Shown here: positions 17,021 to 25,895 of the stretch, in pieces
Layout of the letters: the number at the start of each line of letters is the position of its first letter
How positions within the stretch are numbered: position 1 is the stretch's first letter
NCBI RefSeq assembly: GCF_004762095.1
Contig: NZ_SIJH01000007.1
Location: 62,001-126,000 of the forward strand
DNA length: 64,000 bases
Source: Tabrizicola caldifontis
GTDB taxonomy: Bacteria; Pseudomonadota; Alphaproteobacteria; Rhodobacterales; Rhodobacteraceae
Reading direction: 5' to 3'
The notes under the pieces: generated by a model
What the model saw: the letters and a program-made list of their open reading frames with translations, nothing else
Database searches by the model: none
Told to the model about the DNA's origin: nothing
Program-made: the position numbers and the translations under genes

Positions 17021-18217
17021 TCAGGCGGGCCTGGCTTCGGCGGGCGGTAGGCGGCGCGCACCGTCGGCATCGGCCGCCCGCGCGGCCAGAAGGGCCACGA
17101 TCACCAACAGAACCGACAGGCCCGCATAGGTCGGTCTGAAGCCTGCATGTTCGGCCAGGAAGCCGATCGTCGAGGGCGCGACCAGGATGCCGCAATAGCC
17201 GACCATGGTGACGATGGAAATCGCACTGGCCGAGGGCAGTCGCGGATGATTGCCGGCGGCCGAAAACAGGATCGGCACCATGTTGGCGATGCCCAAACCT
17301 GTCACCGCGAAGCTGGCGATCGCCAGCCAGTCCCAGGGCGCCAGGGCCCCGCCCATCATCCCGGCCGCGCCCAGCAGGCCGGAAACCCGCAGGGTCCGCA
17401 CCGCGCCGAAACGGTTGCGTACGCCGTCGCCGGCAAAGCGCATCACCGCCATCGCGCCTGCGAAGAAGGCGAAGCCCAGTCCCGAGACGAAGACATCGGA
17501 ACCCAGCTCCTTCTGCAGATAGATTGCCGCCCAATCCAGCACCGCGCCCTCCGGCACCATGGCGAACAGCGCAAGGAAGCCCAACAGCCAGACATGGACA
17601 TCCTTCGGAAACAGCCGCGGACCTTTCGGCGCGTTCGCAGGAATCCGCGCAGCCCGATCAGAGGGCAGCAGGAAGGGCATCGCACCGAATACGATCACCG
17701 CAACCACGGCGGCCGTCAGCAACGACTGCTCATCGGACCCGCGATGCGCGATGACCCAGGCCCCGGCCGAGCCGCCGAAGAAACCGCCAAGGCTCCAGAA
17801 TCCGTGGCTGGACGACATGATCGCGCGGTTCAGGCGGCGTTCTATCTCGACCGCCTGGGCGTTCATCGCCACATCCATGCAGCCGACCATCGCGCCGAAG
17901 ATCGCCATGAAGGCGGCCAGCAGCCAAAGATTTGGCGAAAAGACCACCATCGGCAGAACCGGGATCAGTGCGAGCGAAAAGACCGATAGCACCAGCCGCC
18001 CCCCGAAACGCGCAATAAGCCTGCCGGCGAACAGCATCGCTGTGACAGCCCCCAGGCCAAGGACCAGAATCAGCAGGCCCAGAACCGATTCAGTCACATT
18101 ATGGCGCGGCATCAGCAGTGGAATCTGTGGTGCCCAGGCGCCCATGACGAAGCCGTTCGCCAGGAACATCGCCGCCACCGCCCAGCGCGCCCGCGCCGCC
18201 TGCCTGTCTGTCCGCAT
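17021..18217 (-). CDS. MFS transporter
   Basis: 398-residue major facilitator with about 12 membrane segments; the first (AVAAMFLANGFVMGAWAPQIP) and the sequence of small-residue helices resemble the YbjJ-like group. The MFS loop signature between helices 2 and 3 appears as GRLIARFGGR. A central cytoplasmic linker is visible around PSDRAARIPANAPKGPR. Substrate unknown. It is convergent with the DUF1993 gene and divergent from nothing obvious; the CbiX-like gene lies upstream on the same strand, 105 bp away. Confidence 0.85.
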   Translation of the reverse strand: MRTDRQAARARWAVAAMFLANGFVMGAWAPQIPLLMPRHNVTESVLGLLILVLGLGAVTAMLFAGRLIARFGGRLVLSVFSLALIPVLPMVVFSPNLWLLAAFMAIFGAMVGCMDVAMNAQAVEIERRLNRAIMSSSHGFWSLGGFFGGSAGAWVIAHRGSDEQSLLTAAVVAVIVFGAMPFLLPSDRAARIPANAPKGPRLFPKDVHVWLLGFLALFAMVPEGAVLDWAAIYLQKELGSDVFVSGLGFAFFAGAMAVMRFAGDGVRNRFGAVRTLRVSGLLGAAGMMGGALAPWDWLAIASFAVTGLGIANMVPILFSAAGNHPRLPSASAISIVTMVGYCGILVAPSTIGFLAEHAGFRPTYAGLSVLLVIVALLAARAADADGARRLPPAEARPA

Positions 18218-18322
18218 GACCTGCCCCTTCGGATGTTAGCGCCTGTCATATGCCTGCGCACATCCGGGCGTAAGGGGTGCCGGGTCACATCGGGTTACAG
18301 GGTTGCAACGGAAGGCAGGCGA

Positions 18323-19036
18323 TCAGCCCGCCGGACGCGCCCATCGGCAGGATCGGGCGCAGACCGGGGTGCAGCGCATCAGCGCCGCAGCAATGATGCC
18401 CGGAACGCGCGGATCGACCCCCACGGGTGGAAGGATACGGCCTCGGAACCCGGCGGCATCAAGCGCGGCGGGAATGTCATCGGCAACATGCCCGCCTTCG
18501 GCGGCAAAGAAGGGCAGGCAGATGTCGCCGAAGCCGGCAAGCGTGGACAGCTGCGGCGCCTGGTCGATGAAACCGGCGCGGACCCGAGCGCCGGTTTCCT
18601 GTGCGATGCGGTCAGCCACGTGACAGGCGATGTCGGATGGCGCCGAGGACTTGAACGACCCGTGTGCGGCAAGGATCACCTCTTCCCCGCCGGCCTCCTG
18701 CACCAGCCGGACGCAAAGATCGTGGACCGCCGGATCGCAACCGAAGGGCTCCAGCACCGTCCAGCCCCCCGGACCGACCTTCGCGCCAGCCTCGGCCAGC
18801 TTTCCCGGAATGTTGACCCGGGTGAACCACCCCCCGGCCATGAACAGCGGGAAGACCAGCCCTGCGGCGGAGCCTTCGACCGCCCGCGACAGGGCGCCCG
18901 GTTCGGCAAGCGTCGCCGAGCTGATCTGCCAGCCCGGAAGCAGCCCCGCCACACGCCGGGCCAGCCCCTCCAGCGTACGGGCGGCAGGGCCGGGGTCGGA
19001 GGGCTGGCCATGGGCGACGATCAGGGCGTTCTGCAT
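18323..19036 (-). CDS. CbiX/SirB-type protein (sirohydrochlorin chelatase-like)
   Basis: 237 residues with two chelatase half-motifs: ALIVAHGQPSDPGPAA at the start and ILAAHGSFKSSAPSD in the middle, each offering a metal-binding His, followed by FIDQAPQLS and LPFFAAEGGHVADDIP. This is the CbiX layout, a type II chelatase inserting cobalt or iron into sirohydrochlorin. No cobalamin or siroheme genes are nearby, so the metal and pathway are unresolved. Confidence 0.8.
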   Translation of the reverse strand: MQNALIVAHGQPSDPGPAARTLEGLARRVAGLLPGWQISSATLAEPGALSRAVEGSAAGLVFPLFMAGGWFTRVNIPGKLAEAGAKVGPGGWTVLEPFGCDPAVHDLCVRLVQEAGGEEVILAAHGSFKSSAPSDIACHVADRIAQETGARVRAGFIDQAPQLSTLAGFGDICLPFFAAEGGHVADDIPAALDAAGFRGRILPPVGVDPRVPGIIAAALMRCTPVCARSCRWARPAG

Positions 19037-19129
19037 GGGCCAAGGGTGAACCGCCGCGCCCTGCCGTCAAGACCGGGCGCAACAGATTTCCGCGCAGGCA
19101 TTGGCCGGAATTGTCTGATTCCCTGCCGC

Positions 19130-20278
19130 TCAGGGCATCCGCGAGGCGATGTATCGCGCAAATTCGAAATTCGGCCGTTCCAGATGGCTCAGCGCACCCG
19201 GAGCCGACATGTTGGCGCACAATCCGCGATAGACCCGTTCGACGCAGCCCTTGTCCTCGATGTTGACCTCATCGAGCAGCGCCTTGAGCGCGGCCAGATG
19301 CTTTTCGGCCTCGGGGTCGGCGCACCAGTCGGCACTCATCCCGCCACCGAAAAGCACGTTGACCGAACCGGGGCCATCGGGCGTCAGGCTGAGATACCAG
19401 AAATAGCCCGGCGTCAGCGTGATCAGCAGCGCCGGATAGATCGACAACAGCCAGGTGATGCGGCGCTGGTCGCCCTGCAGCGTGGTGTTCGACGGGTGCG
19501 CCAGCGACAAAGGCAGCGTGTCGTTCTTGACGATGTAGTGATAGTTGAAGCTGGGATAGCCTTCCGGGCAGGTCATCTTCAGAAGATCCACCGTGCCACC
19601 GATTGTGCCCTGATGGCAGACGGGAAGGTGGTAGCTTTCCATGAAGTTCTCGGCCAGCACCTTCCAGTTCGTCGCCCAGCGGAATTCCTCGCGGAAGGTT
19701 TCGCGGTAACTGGCCATGTCAAGATAACCGACAAGGCTTTCGACATCCTTGAGCGCCTCGTGCGGGCTTGGCGCGTCCGGGTTCAGCGTGACCATGATCC
19801 AGCCAAGCCAGTCCTCGACGCGCACCGTCGGCAACCTGACGTCTTCCTTGCAGAAGCCTTCGTTCAGCGCCATCGCAGGCGCCCCGCGCAAGGATCCGTC
19901 AAGATTGTAGGTCCAGGCATGGTAGGGGCAGACGATGCTGCGCACGTTGCCCCGCCCTTCCAGAAGCGTGCTCATCCGGTGGCGGCAGACATTCGACATG
20001 GCGCGCAGCGTGCCGTCCCGGTCACGCAGGATGATGATCGGCTCGCCCGAGATATCCATCGTCAGATAATCACCGGGGTTGGCCAGAGCATCTGCCCGGC
20101 CCGCACACAGCCATTCCTTCGCGAAGATGTGGCGCTGTTCGGCCTCGGCGAATTCGGACGAGGTATAGACCGATTTCGGCATGGCATGAGCGCGCTCGAA
20201 CGGCACGGAGACATTCGCGCGCAACTCGGACAGGGCAGAGAGGGCGGGGGCGGACAAGGCGGGGTCGTGGCGGGTCAT
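19130..20278 (-). CDS. Rieske non-heme iron oxygenase, alpha subunit
   Basis: 382-residue ring-hydroxylating-type oxygenase. The Rieske [2Fe-2S] ligands are in CRHRM and CPYHAWTYNLDGSL (C-x-H...C-x2-H). The catalytic domain carries NWKVLAENFMESYHLPVCH, giving the mononuclear-iron histidines, with the second Asp/Glu ligand farther on. The single-subunit type and sequence resemble enzymes that demethylate quaternary amines (glycine betaine or stachydrine), but the substrate is not certain. No reductase gene is adjacent. The SGNH hydrolase lies 61 bp upstream on the same strand. Confidence 0.88.
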   Translation of the reverse strand: MTRHDPALSAPALSALSELRANVSVPFERAHAMPKSVYTSSEFAEAEQRHIFAKEWLCAGRADALANPGDYLTMDISGEPIIILRDRDGTLRAMSNVCRHRMSTLLEGRGNVRSIVCPYHAWTYNLDGSLRGAPAMALNEGFCKEDVRLPTVRVEDWLGWIMVTLNPDAPSPHEALKDVESLVGYLDMASYRETFREEFRWATNWKVLAENFMESYHLPVCHQGTIGGTVDLLKMTCPEGYPSFNYHYIVKNDTLPLSLAHPSNTTLQGDQRRITWLLSIYPALLITLTPGYFWYLSLTPDGPGSVNVLFGGGMSADWCADPEAEKHLAALKALLDEVNIEDKGCVERVYRGLCANMSAPGALSHLERPNFEFARYIASRMP

Positions 20279-20339
20279 GGGAACACCTTTTCAGTCATCC
20301 TGCAACGGGCGCGGCAGGCCGGAAAGCGGGAAGTCGACA

Positions 20340-20981
20340 TCAGGCGGGAAAATTCCGCCGGATCGCCTCGGCAAAGGCTTCGGCCAGGGGGGCATTCGCG
20401 CCGGCCTCGTAATGGATGCCGTCCACGGGCGAGACGCGCACCACCTGACCGGCATCAAGGAAGGGCACATCCAGCCGCTGTGCCGCGGCCTCGATCTCTC
20501 GGGCCAGCGCCCGCGACTTGGCTGCACCTCCGGCGAACATGCCGGCAAGGCACCCGGCCTCCTCGATCGGCGGCGGCGCGACCAGAAGCACCCCCGGCGC
20601 GGACCCTTCGGGCCCGCAGCCCGAGGCCCGGATCACGCGCACCAGCCGCTCCAGCGACAGCGCGATGTCGCCCGCATTGACCGAAAAGCGTTCCTTCAGG
20701 TCATTGGTTCCCAGCATCAGCAGAACCACATCCACCGGCCGGTGGCTTTCCAGGATCGCGGGCAACACCGTAAGGCCGTTACGGTGCGCGCCTTCCACCG
20801 GGTCATCGTGCACCGTCGTCCGGCCTGGCTGACCTTCGGCAATCACTTCCCAGTCGGGCAGAAGCCGCGCCAGCCGCCCCGTCCAGCGTTCTTCCCGGCT
20901 GTAGCGGGCGGTGAAGCCCAGATAGGGCGCGGGCAGCGTGCCGTGGGTATTGCTATCGCCGTAACAAAGCAGGGTGCGCAT
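20340..20981 (-). CDS. SGNH/GDSL hydrolase
   Basis: 213-residue esterase-type hydrolase. Block I is CYGDSNTHG with the nucleophile Ser at about residue 10, block III is LGTNDLKE, and block V is DGIHYE with the catalytic Asp and His. No signal peptide, so probably cytoplasmic. Similar to arylesterase/acylhydrolase proteins; substrate unknown. It is divergent from the LacI-family regulator at 21131 and probably co-transcribed with the downstream oxygenase. Confidence 0.88.
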   Translation of the reverse strand: MRTLLCYGDSNTHGTLPAPYLGFTARYSREERWTGRLARLLPDWEVIAEGQPGRTTVHDDPVEGAHRNGLTVLPAILESHRPVDVVLLMLGTNDLKERFSVNAGDIALSLERLVRVIRASGCGPEGSAPGVLLVAPPPIEEAGCLAGMFAGGAAKSRALAREIEAAAQRLDVPFLDAGQVVRVSPVDGIHYEAGANAPLAEAFAEAIRRNFPA

Positions 20982-21072
20982 GGGATCCTCCGGTTTCGGG
21001 CTGGGTGTATCCCATGTGACGGGGAATTGCAGCGGAATCCGCAGCCGGCGCGGATGCTCTGCACGGAAATCG

Positions 21073-21088
21073 TGATTGACGTACCTCA
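21073..21088. promoter_or_regulatory. LacI-type operator overlapping the regulator promoter
   Basis: TGATTGACGTACCTCA; the right half GTACCTCA is the exact complement of the left half of the operator at 22240-22255. It covers the -35 box of the regulator gene, so autorepression is likely. Confidence 0.6.
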
Positions 21089-21104
21089 GGCCGCGCCCGA
21101 TAGT
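21076..21104 (+). promoter_or_regulatory. Sigma-70-type promoter of the LacI-family regulator
   Basis: TTGACG, 17 bases, GATAGT; 27 bp before the GTG start of the regulator. The -35 box lies within the operator at 21073-21088. Confidence 0.6.
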
Positions 21105-21130
21105 CGGGGAAAGGGTTTCGGGAGCAGTCC

Positions 21131-22198
21131 GTGCGACCTACCGTGAATGACATCGCGCGCGAAGCGGGCGTCAGCCTTGCCACCGTGGACCGGGTTCTCA
21201 ACGCGCGCCCCGGCGTGCGGGAAAAGACGATCAGGGCAGTGAACGAAGCCATCGCCCGGCTGGGCTATGTTCGGGATCTCACCGCAGCCAATCTGGCGCG
21301 AAGCCGCAGTTACCGCATGGCGGTGCTGCTGCCAGATACGGAAAGCCAATTTGTTCAAAGCCTTGCCGATGCGCTGATCGAGGCCGGCTCGCAGGCGGCG
21401 ACCGCCAGGATCGAACTGAAGTTGCTGCGTTTTCCGGCCGAAGATCCGCACGCGCTGGCGGCGCTACTGGCGGGCCTGCCAGGGCGCGGCTACGCCGGGG
21501 TCGCGCTGATGGCGCCGGAAACCCCGGTCCTGCGCGATGCGGTGCGTGGCTTGCGCGTCAGGGGACTGCCGGTCGTGGCACTGGTCTCGGACCTGCCGAA
21601 TACAGGCCGTGATCACTTTGTCGGCATCGACAACCGCGCCGCAGGCCGGACGGCCGGTGTGCTGATGGGCCGGTTCCTGGGTGGAGGGCCGGCCCAGGTC
21701 ATGGTGATCGGCCAGTCGCTGCTGGCCCGCGACATGATCGAACGCCGCCGCGGCTTTGACGAGGTGATGCTGCGCGATTTTCCGGCCATCGAGGTGCTGC
21801 CTTCGCTGGAAACCCACGGATCGGAACGGCTTCTGCGGCAGGTCGTGGCAGAAACGCTGCTCCATGCGCCGGATGTGCGCGGCATCTACGCCATGGGAAA
21901 CGGTCATCGTTCTCTGACCCAGATTGTTGAAGAAATGGGGCTCTCCGGCCGGTTGACCGTCATCTGCCACGAACTGACACCACACATGCGGGGGGCGCTG
22001 GAGGCCGGAACGGTCACAGCCGTCATCACGCAGAACCTAGGCCACCTTGCGCGCTCGACCCTGCGCGTGCTGCGCGCCAAGGCCGACAATCTGCCGCTGG
22101 ACGAGGGGCAGGAACAGATCCGCATCGAGATCGTCCTGCGCGAGAACCTGCCGCCGGCCCCCGATTCGGTCCGCCAGAACCCGGCCGCCGCTGCCTGA
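21131..22198 (+). CDS. LacI-family transcriptional regulator
   Basis: 355 residues starting at a GTG with GGGAG upstream. The N-terminal DNA-binding domain reads TVNDIAREAGVSLATVDRVL (residues 4-23), followed by the hinge NLARSRSYRMAVLLPD and a periplasmic-binding-protein-like effector domain. It heads an island with an ABC importer and a dihydroxyacetone kinase, so its effector is probably the imported sugar or its phosphate. Related palindromes precede this gene (21073) and the transporter (22240), supporting control of both. The last residues (PPAPDSVRQNPAAAA) look unstructured. Confidence 0.93.
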   Translation: MRPTVNDIAREAGVSLATVDRVLNARPGVREKTIRAVNEAIARLGYVRDLTAANLARSRSYRMAVLLPDTESQFVQSLADALIEAGSQAATARIELKLLRFPAEDPHALAALLAGLPGRGYAGVALMAPETPVLRDAVRGLRVRGLPVVALVSDLPNTGRDHFVGIDNRAAGRTAGVLMGRFLGGGPAQVMVIGQSLLARDMIERRRGFDEVMLRDFPAIEVLPSLETHGSERLLRQVVAETLLHAPDVRGIYAMGNGHRSLTQIVEEMGLSGRLTVICHELTPHMRGALEAGTVTAVITQNLGHLARSTLRVLRAKADNLPLDEGQEQIRIEIVLRENLPPAPDSVRQNPAAAA

Positions 22199-22239
22199 CA
22201 CGCCCTCGGATCGTTCCGGCCGAATCCTGCGCGACAAAA

Positions 22240-22255
22240 TGAGGTACGTTCCTCA
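22240..22255. promoter_or_regulatory. LacI-type operator before the ABC importer
   Basis: TGAGGTACGTTCCTCA is a 16-bp palindrome with one mismatched pair and a central CG, as usual for LacI-family operators. It lies just upstream of a promoter candidate. Its half-site recurs before the regulator gene at 21081-21088. Confidence 0.7.
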
Positions 22256-22263
22256 AAAATGCT

Positions 22264-22292
22264 TTACAGAAGGCCTGCCCCGTGCCTATCGT
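22264..22292 (+). promoter_or_regulatory. Promoter candidate of the ABC importer operon
   Basis: TTACAG, 17 bases, TATCGT, ending 65 bp before the binding-protein ATG and starting 9 bp after the operator at 22240-22255. Confidence 0.45.
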
Positions 22293-22357
22293 CACGTCAA
22301 TCCAAAGAAGGCCCGGCATCCGCACGGGCACGCCACAACCTTGATCGGGAGGATTGC

Positions 22358-23674
22358 ATGAAACGGACCACTCTTGCCGCCTCGGCGGCCCTTGCCTTGG
22401 CATGGGCGGCACAGGCCAATGCGCAGGCCAACGAACTGACGCTTTGCTGGGCCGCCTGGGATCCGGCAAACGCGCTGGTCGAGCTGTCGAAGGACTTCGA
22501 GGCCCAGTCCGGCATCAAGATGAAGTTCGAATTCGTGCCCTGGCCGAACTTCGCCGACCGCATCCTGAACGAGCTGAACTCCGGCGGCCAGCTCTGCGAC
22601 CTCTTGATCGGCGACAGCCAGTGGATCGGGGGCGCGGCCGAGAACGGCTGGTATGTCAAGCTGAACGACTTCTTCGACAAGGAAGGCATCAGCATGGACG
22701 ACTTCGCCCCGGCGACCGTCTATGCCTATTCGACCTGGCCGAAGGGTACGCCGAACTACTACGCGCTGCCTGCCATGGGTGATGCGAACGGCTGGTTCTA
22801 TCGCAAGGACTGGTTCAACCGCGACGACATCAAGGCCGCCTACAAGGAGGCCACCGGCCAGGACCTGCGCGAACCGCAAAGCCAGAAGGAGCTTCTCCAG
22901 ATCGCCCAGTTCTTCCAGGGCCGCGAGATCGACGGCAAGACGGTCTATGGCGCCTCGATCTTCACCGAGCGCGGCTCGGAAGGCATCACCATGGGCGCGA
23001 CTGGCGCGCTCTATGCCTGGGGCTTCAAGTATGAAAACACCCCAGGCAGCTATGACATGGAAGGTGCGGTGAACAGCCCCGAGGCGGTGGAAGCCCTTGA
23101 ATTCTACAAGGAGCTTTACAAGACCGCGACACCTCCGGGTTATGACAACGCCTACATGGAACAGTCGCTGGATGCCTTCAAGTCGGGCCAGGTCGCGATG
23201 GCGATGAACTGGTTCGCCTTCTTCCCCGGCCTCTATGCCGATCCGAACGTGGGCGGCGACAAGATCGACTTCTTCGTGAACCCGCCGCAGAATGTGGCCG
23301 CCTCCACCCTGGGCGGCCAGGGCATCAGCGTGGTGGCCAACACCGACAACATGGATGGTGCGCTGGCCTACATCAAATGGTTCGCCGACCCGGAAGTGCA
23401 GAAGAAATGGTGGGCGGCGGGTGGCTATTCCTGCCACAAGGCGGTGCTGGAGGATCCGAACTTCGTCAACACCGCACCCTTCGCGGGCGACTTCCTCGAG
23501 GCGATGAACGGCGTGCAGGACTTCTGGCAGGAACCGGCCTATGCCCAGCTCCTGCTGGCCATGCAGGCCAGGCTGCACAATTACATCGTCGCCGACCAGG
23601 GCACTGCGAAAGAGGCCCTGGACGGCCTGATCGCCGACTGGACCGAAGTCTTCCAGGACGAAGGCAAGCTCTAG
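22358..23674 (+). CDS. ABC transporter substrate-binding protein (family 1 sugar binding)
   Basis: 438-residue periplasmic binding protein. The start at 22358 has GGGAGG upstream and gives a signal peptide (KRTTLAASAALALAWAAQA, cleavage about NAQA/NEL). The mature protein begins LTLCWAAWDPANALVELSKDFEAQSG, typical of extracellular solute-binding family 1. It captures the ligand for the permeases encoded downstream. The dihydroxyacetone kinase at the operon's end suggests a short ketose, but the ligand is inference. It is separated from the first permease by 159 bp holding hairpin repeat copy B, which could help keep binding protein more abundant than permease. Confidence 0.92.
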   Translation: MKRTTLAASAALALAWAAQANAQANELTLCWAAWDPANALVELSKDFEAQSGIKMKFEFVPWPNFADRILNELNSGGQLCDLLIGDSQWIGGAAENGWYVKLNDFFDKEGISMDDFAPATVYAYSTWPKGTPNYYALPAMGDANGWFYRKDWFNRDDIKAAYKEATGQDLREPQSQKELLQIAQFFQGREIDGKTVYGASIFTERGSEGITMGATGALYAWGFKYENTPGSYDMEGAVNSPEAVEALEFYKELYKTATPPGYDNAYMEQSLDAFKSGQVAMAMNWFAFFPGLYADPNVGGDKIDFFVNPPQNVAASTLGGQGISVVANTDNMDGALAYIKWFADPEVQKKWWAAGGYSCHKAVLEDPNFVNTAPFAGDFLEAMNGVQDFWQEPAYAQLLLAMQARLHNYIVADQGTAKEALDGLIADWTEVFQDEGKL

Positions 23675-23707
23675 TCCGCCACTGCGCGACGCCTCCCGCC
23701 CGGCTGC

Positions 23708-23787
23708 TCCCCTCCCCCTCGTGGGGAGGGGATGGGGGCGGGGGGCACCCCCTCCCTCTCCCTCCCCCATGCAGGGGAAGGGGAAGC
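23708..23787. repeat. GC-rich hairpin repeat, copy B
   Basis: A perfect 10-bp stem TCCCCTCCCC / GGGGAGGGGA around CTCGT (23708-23732), then TGGGGGCGGGGGGCACCCC, then a second hairpin with an ATGCA loop (about 23760-23782). Same family as copies A (in hrpB) and C (24799-24935). It lies within the operon between binding-protein and permease genes. Confidence 0.75.
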
Positions 23788-23833
23788 GCGCAGCCGCCCC
23801 GTTGCGCCAACATTTTCTGCACCGGATCACCCG

Positions 23834-24778
23834 ATGACCAACCCCATCGAAGCCGCTGCCCGGGCCACGCCCGCCCCCATAGCCCGCCGTGTCCGGGGCT
23901 TGTCCGACCGCACCATCGCCTGGCTCTTCGTAGCGCCCACGATCTTCCTGCTCCTGGCAATCAACATCTTCCCGCTGATCTGGACGGTGCGGCTTTCCTT
24001 CACGAACTACGCCGCCAACCGCCCGAACCGCGAGGTGGAATGGGTCGGCCTGCGCAACTACACCCGGATCCTGACCGACGACGGCATCTGGGCCAACATG
24101 CAGACCACGGCGCATTTCCTGGTCTGGACCATCTTCTTGCAGGTGGTGATCGGCTTCACCCTGGCCTGGCTGATCAACCGGAAATTCAGGGGCAACGACC
24201 TTCTGACTACGCTGATCGTGCTGCCGATGATGCTGTCGCCCGCTGTGGTCGGCAACTTCTGGACCTTCCTCTACCAGCCGCAGATCGGGCTGGTGAACTA
24301 TGCGGTAGAGCTGGTTACCGGCATTCCGGCCTCCAGCTTTTCCATGCTTGGCCCTGGCGGGCTGGCGAAATGGTCGATCATCATCGTCGACACCTGGATG
24401 TGGACGCCCTTCGTGATGCTGATCTGCCTTGCCGGCCTGCGGTCGATTCCCGATTACATATATGAAGCGGCCGAAGTGGACCGTGCCTCGAAATGGCGGC
24501 AGTTCTGGACGATCACCGTGCCGATGGTGCTGCCGTTCCTGATGCTGGCGGTGCTTTTCCGTGGCATCGAGAACTTCAAGATGTTCGACATGGTGGTGCT
24601 GCTGACCGGCGGCGGGCCGGGGAACGAGACACTGCTCGCCTCGATCGACCTGAAACGCGAGGCCTTCGAGAAATGGCGCACCGGCTATTCCAGCGCCTAT
24701 GCGATCATCCTGTTCGTCACGGTCTTCGGCCTGGCCTCGATCTACGTCAAGGCCCTGAACAAGGTGAAGGAGCGGTGA
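23834..24778 (+). CDS. ABC sugar transporter permease (MalF-like)
   Basis: 314-residue inner-membrane permease with about six membrane segments, the first at about residues 28-50 (IAWLFVAPTIFLLLAINIFPLIWTV). The coupling (EAA) motif is visible as YEAAEVDRASKWRQFWTITVPMVLP. Pairs with the next permease to form the channel. The frame is open upstream to 23732, but that part is the repeat, and the ATG at 23834 is the family start. No strong ribosome site is visible before it. Confidence 0.92.
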   Translation: MTNPIEAAARATPAPIARRVRGLSDRTIAWLFVAPTIFLLLAINIFPLIWTVRLSFTNYAANRPNREVEWVGLRNYTRILTDDGIWANMQTTAHFLVWTIFLQVVIGFTLAWLINRKFRGNDLLTTLIVLPMMLSPAVVGNFWTFLYQPQIGLVNYAVELVTGIPASSFSMLGPGGLAKWSIIIVDTWMWTPFVMLICLAGLRSIPDYIYEAAEVDRASKWRQFWTITVPMVLPFLMLAVLFRGIENFKMFDMVVLLTGGGPGNETLLASIDLKREAFEKWRTGYSSAYAIILFVTVFGLASIYVKALNKVKER

Positions 24779-24798
24779 CGCCCATGGTCACACCAGTG

Positions 24799-24935
24799 CC
24801 CCAGCCCCCCCACCCCCATCCCCTCCCCGCCAGGGGGAGGGGAGCCGCCCGGCCCGGCCGTGTCGCGCCAGCGCATCCATCCCGCGCCTCCCTCCCCCCT
24901 AAGTGGGGGAGGGATGGGGTGGGGGGGCACCCCGT
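24799..24935. repeat. GC-rich hairpin repeat, copy C
   Basis: Two hairpins in the 175-bp gap between the permease genes: ATCCCCTCCCC / GGGGGAGGGGA around GCCA (about 24818-24844) and CCTCCCCCC / GGGGGAGGG around TAAGT (about 24889-24913). The second ends in GATGGGGTGGGGGGGCACCCC, nearly the same tail as copy B. Confidence 0.75.
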
Positions 24936-24953
24936 CAGATCAGGAGCGCATCG

Positions 24954-25895
24954 ATGAGCGCCTATTCCGTCACCGAACCTTCGAAGGCTTCGAAATGGCT
25001 CGCCGGCCTGCTGGTTGCCCTTTACACGCTCATCACGCTGCTGCCGCTGGTCTGGATCATCTCCACCAGCTTCAAGACCGGACCGGACAGCATCTCCTAC
25101 CCGCCGAAGGTGATCTTCGAACCTTCGCTCGAAGGCTACGTCAACCTCTTCACCACCCGCACCCGCATCGCGGCCGAGGATTTTGCCGCCCTGCCCCCGC
25201 CCGAGACCTGGTATGACCGGATCGTCCGCGACCAGGGCATGGTCATCGCCGGGCAGTCGCGGTTTGGCGAAAGGTTCATGAACTCGGTCATCATCGGGTT
25301 TGGCTCCACGTTTCTGTCGATCTTCCTCGGCACGCTGGCGGCCTATGCCTTCAGCCGGTTCAAGGTGCCGCTGAAGGATGACCTTCTGTTCTTCATCCTC
25401 TCGACCCGGATGATGCCCCCCATCGCCGTCGCGATCCCGATCTACCTGATGTATCGGGAACTTGGGCTATCCGACACGCATCTGGGGATGATCCTGCTCT
25501 ACACGGCGGTGAACATTTCGCTCGCCGTCTGGCTGCTGAAGGGGTTCATCGACGAGATCCCGCGCGAATATGAAGAGGCCGCGCTGATCGACGGCTACAC
25601 CCGCTTCCAGGCCTTCCGGAAGGTCGTCCTGCCCCAGGCAGCAACCGGCATCGCCTCGACCGCGATCTTCTGCCTGATCTTCGCCTGGAACGAATACGCC
25701 TTCGCCGTGCTCCTGACCTCGGGCAACGCCCAGACCGCGCCGCCATTCATTCCCACGATCATCGGCGTCGGCGGCCAGGATTGGCCCGCCGTGGCTGCCG
25801 GGGCGACCCTGTTCCTGTTGCCGGTGATGATCTTCACCATCCTGCTGCGCAAGCACCTGCTGCGCGGGATCACTTTCGGAGCCGTGCGCAAATGA
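24954..25895 (+). CDS. ABC sugar transporter permease (MalG-like)
   Basis: 313-residue permease; start at 24954 with CAGGAG upstream. First membrane segment about residues 15-37 (GLLVALYTLITLLPLVWIIS). A periplasmic insert of about 70 residues follows. The EAA motif reads YEEAALIDGYTRFQAFRKVVLPQ. Partner of the permease at 23834. Its stop overlaps the next start (ATGA). Confidence 0.92.
   Translation: MSAYSVTEPSKASKWLAGLLVALYTLITLLPLVWIISTSFKTGPDSISYPPKVIFEPSLEGYVNLFTTRTRIAAEDFAALPPPETWYDRIVRDQGMVIAGQSRFGERFMNSVIIGFGSTFLSIFLGTLAAYAFSRFKVPLKDDLLFFILSTRMMPPIAVAIPIYLMYRELGLSDTHLGMILLYTAVNISLAVWLLKGFIDEIPREYEEAALIDGYTRFQAFRKVVLPQAATGIASTAIFCLIFAWNEYAFAVLLTSGNAQTAPPFIPTIIGVGGQDWPAVAAGATLFLLPVMIFTILLRKHLLRGITFGAVRK

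Noticed and set aside
18101-20680. 859-codon open frame on the plus strand
   Set aside because: It is antisense to the MFS, CbiX and Rieske genes; its composition (Arg/Gly/Pro/His-rich) and lack of motifs mark it as a product of GC bias.
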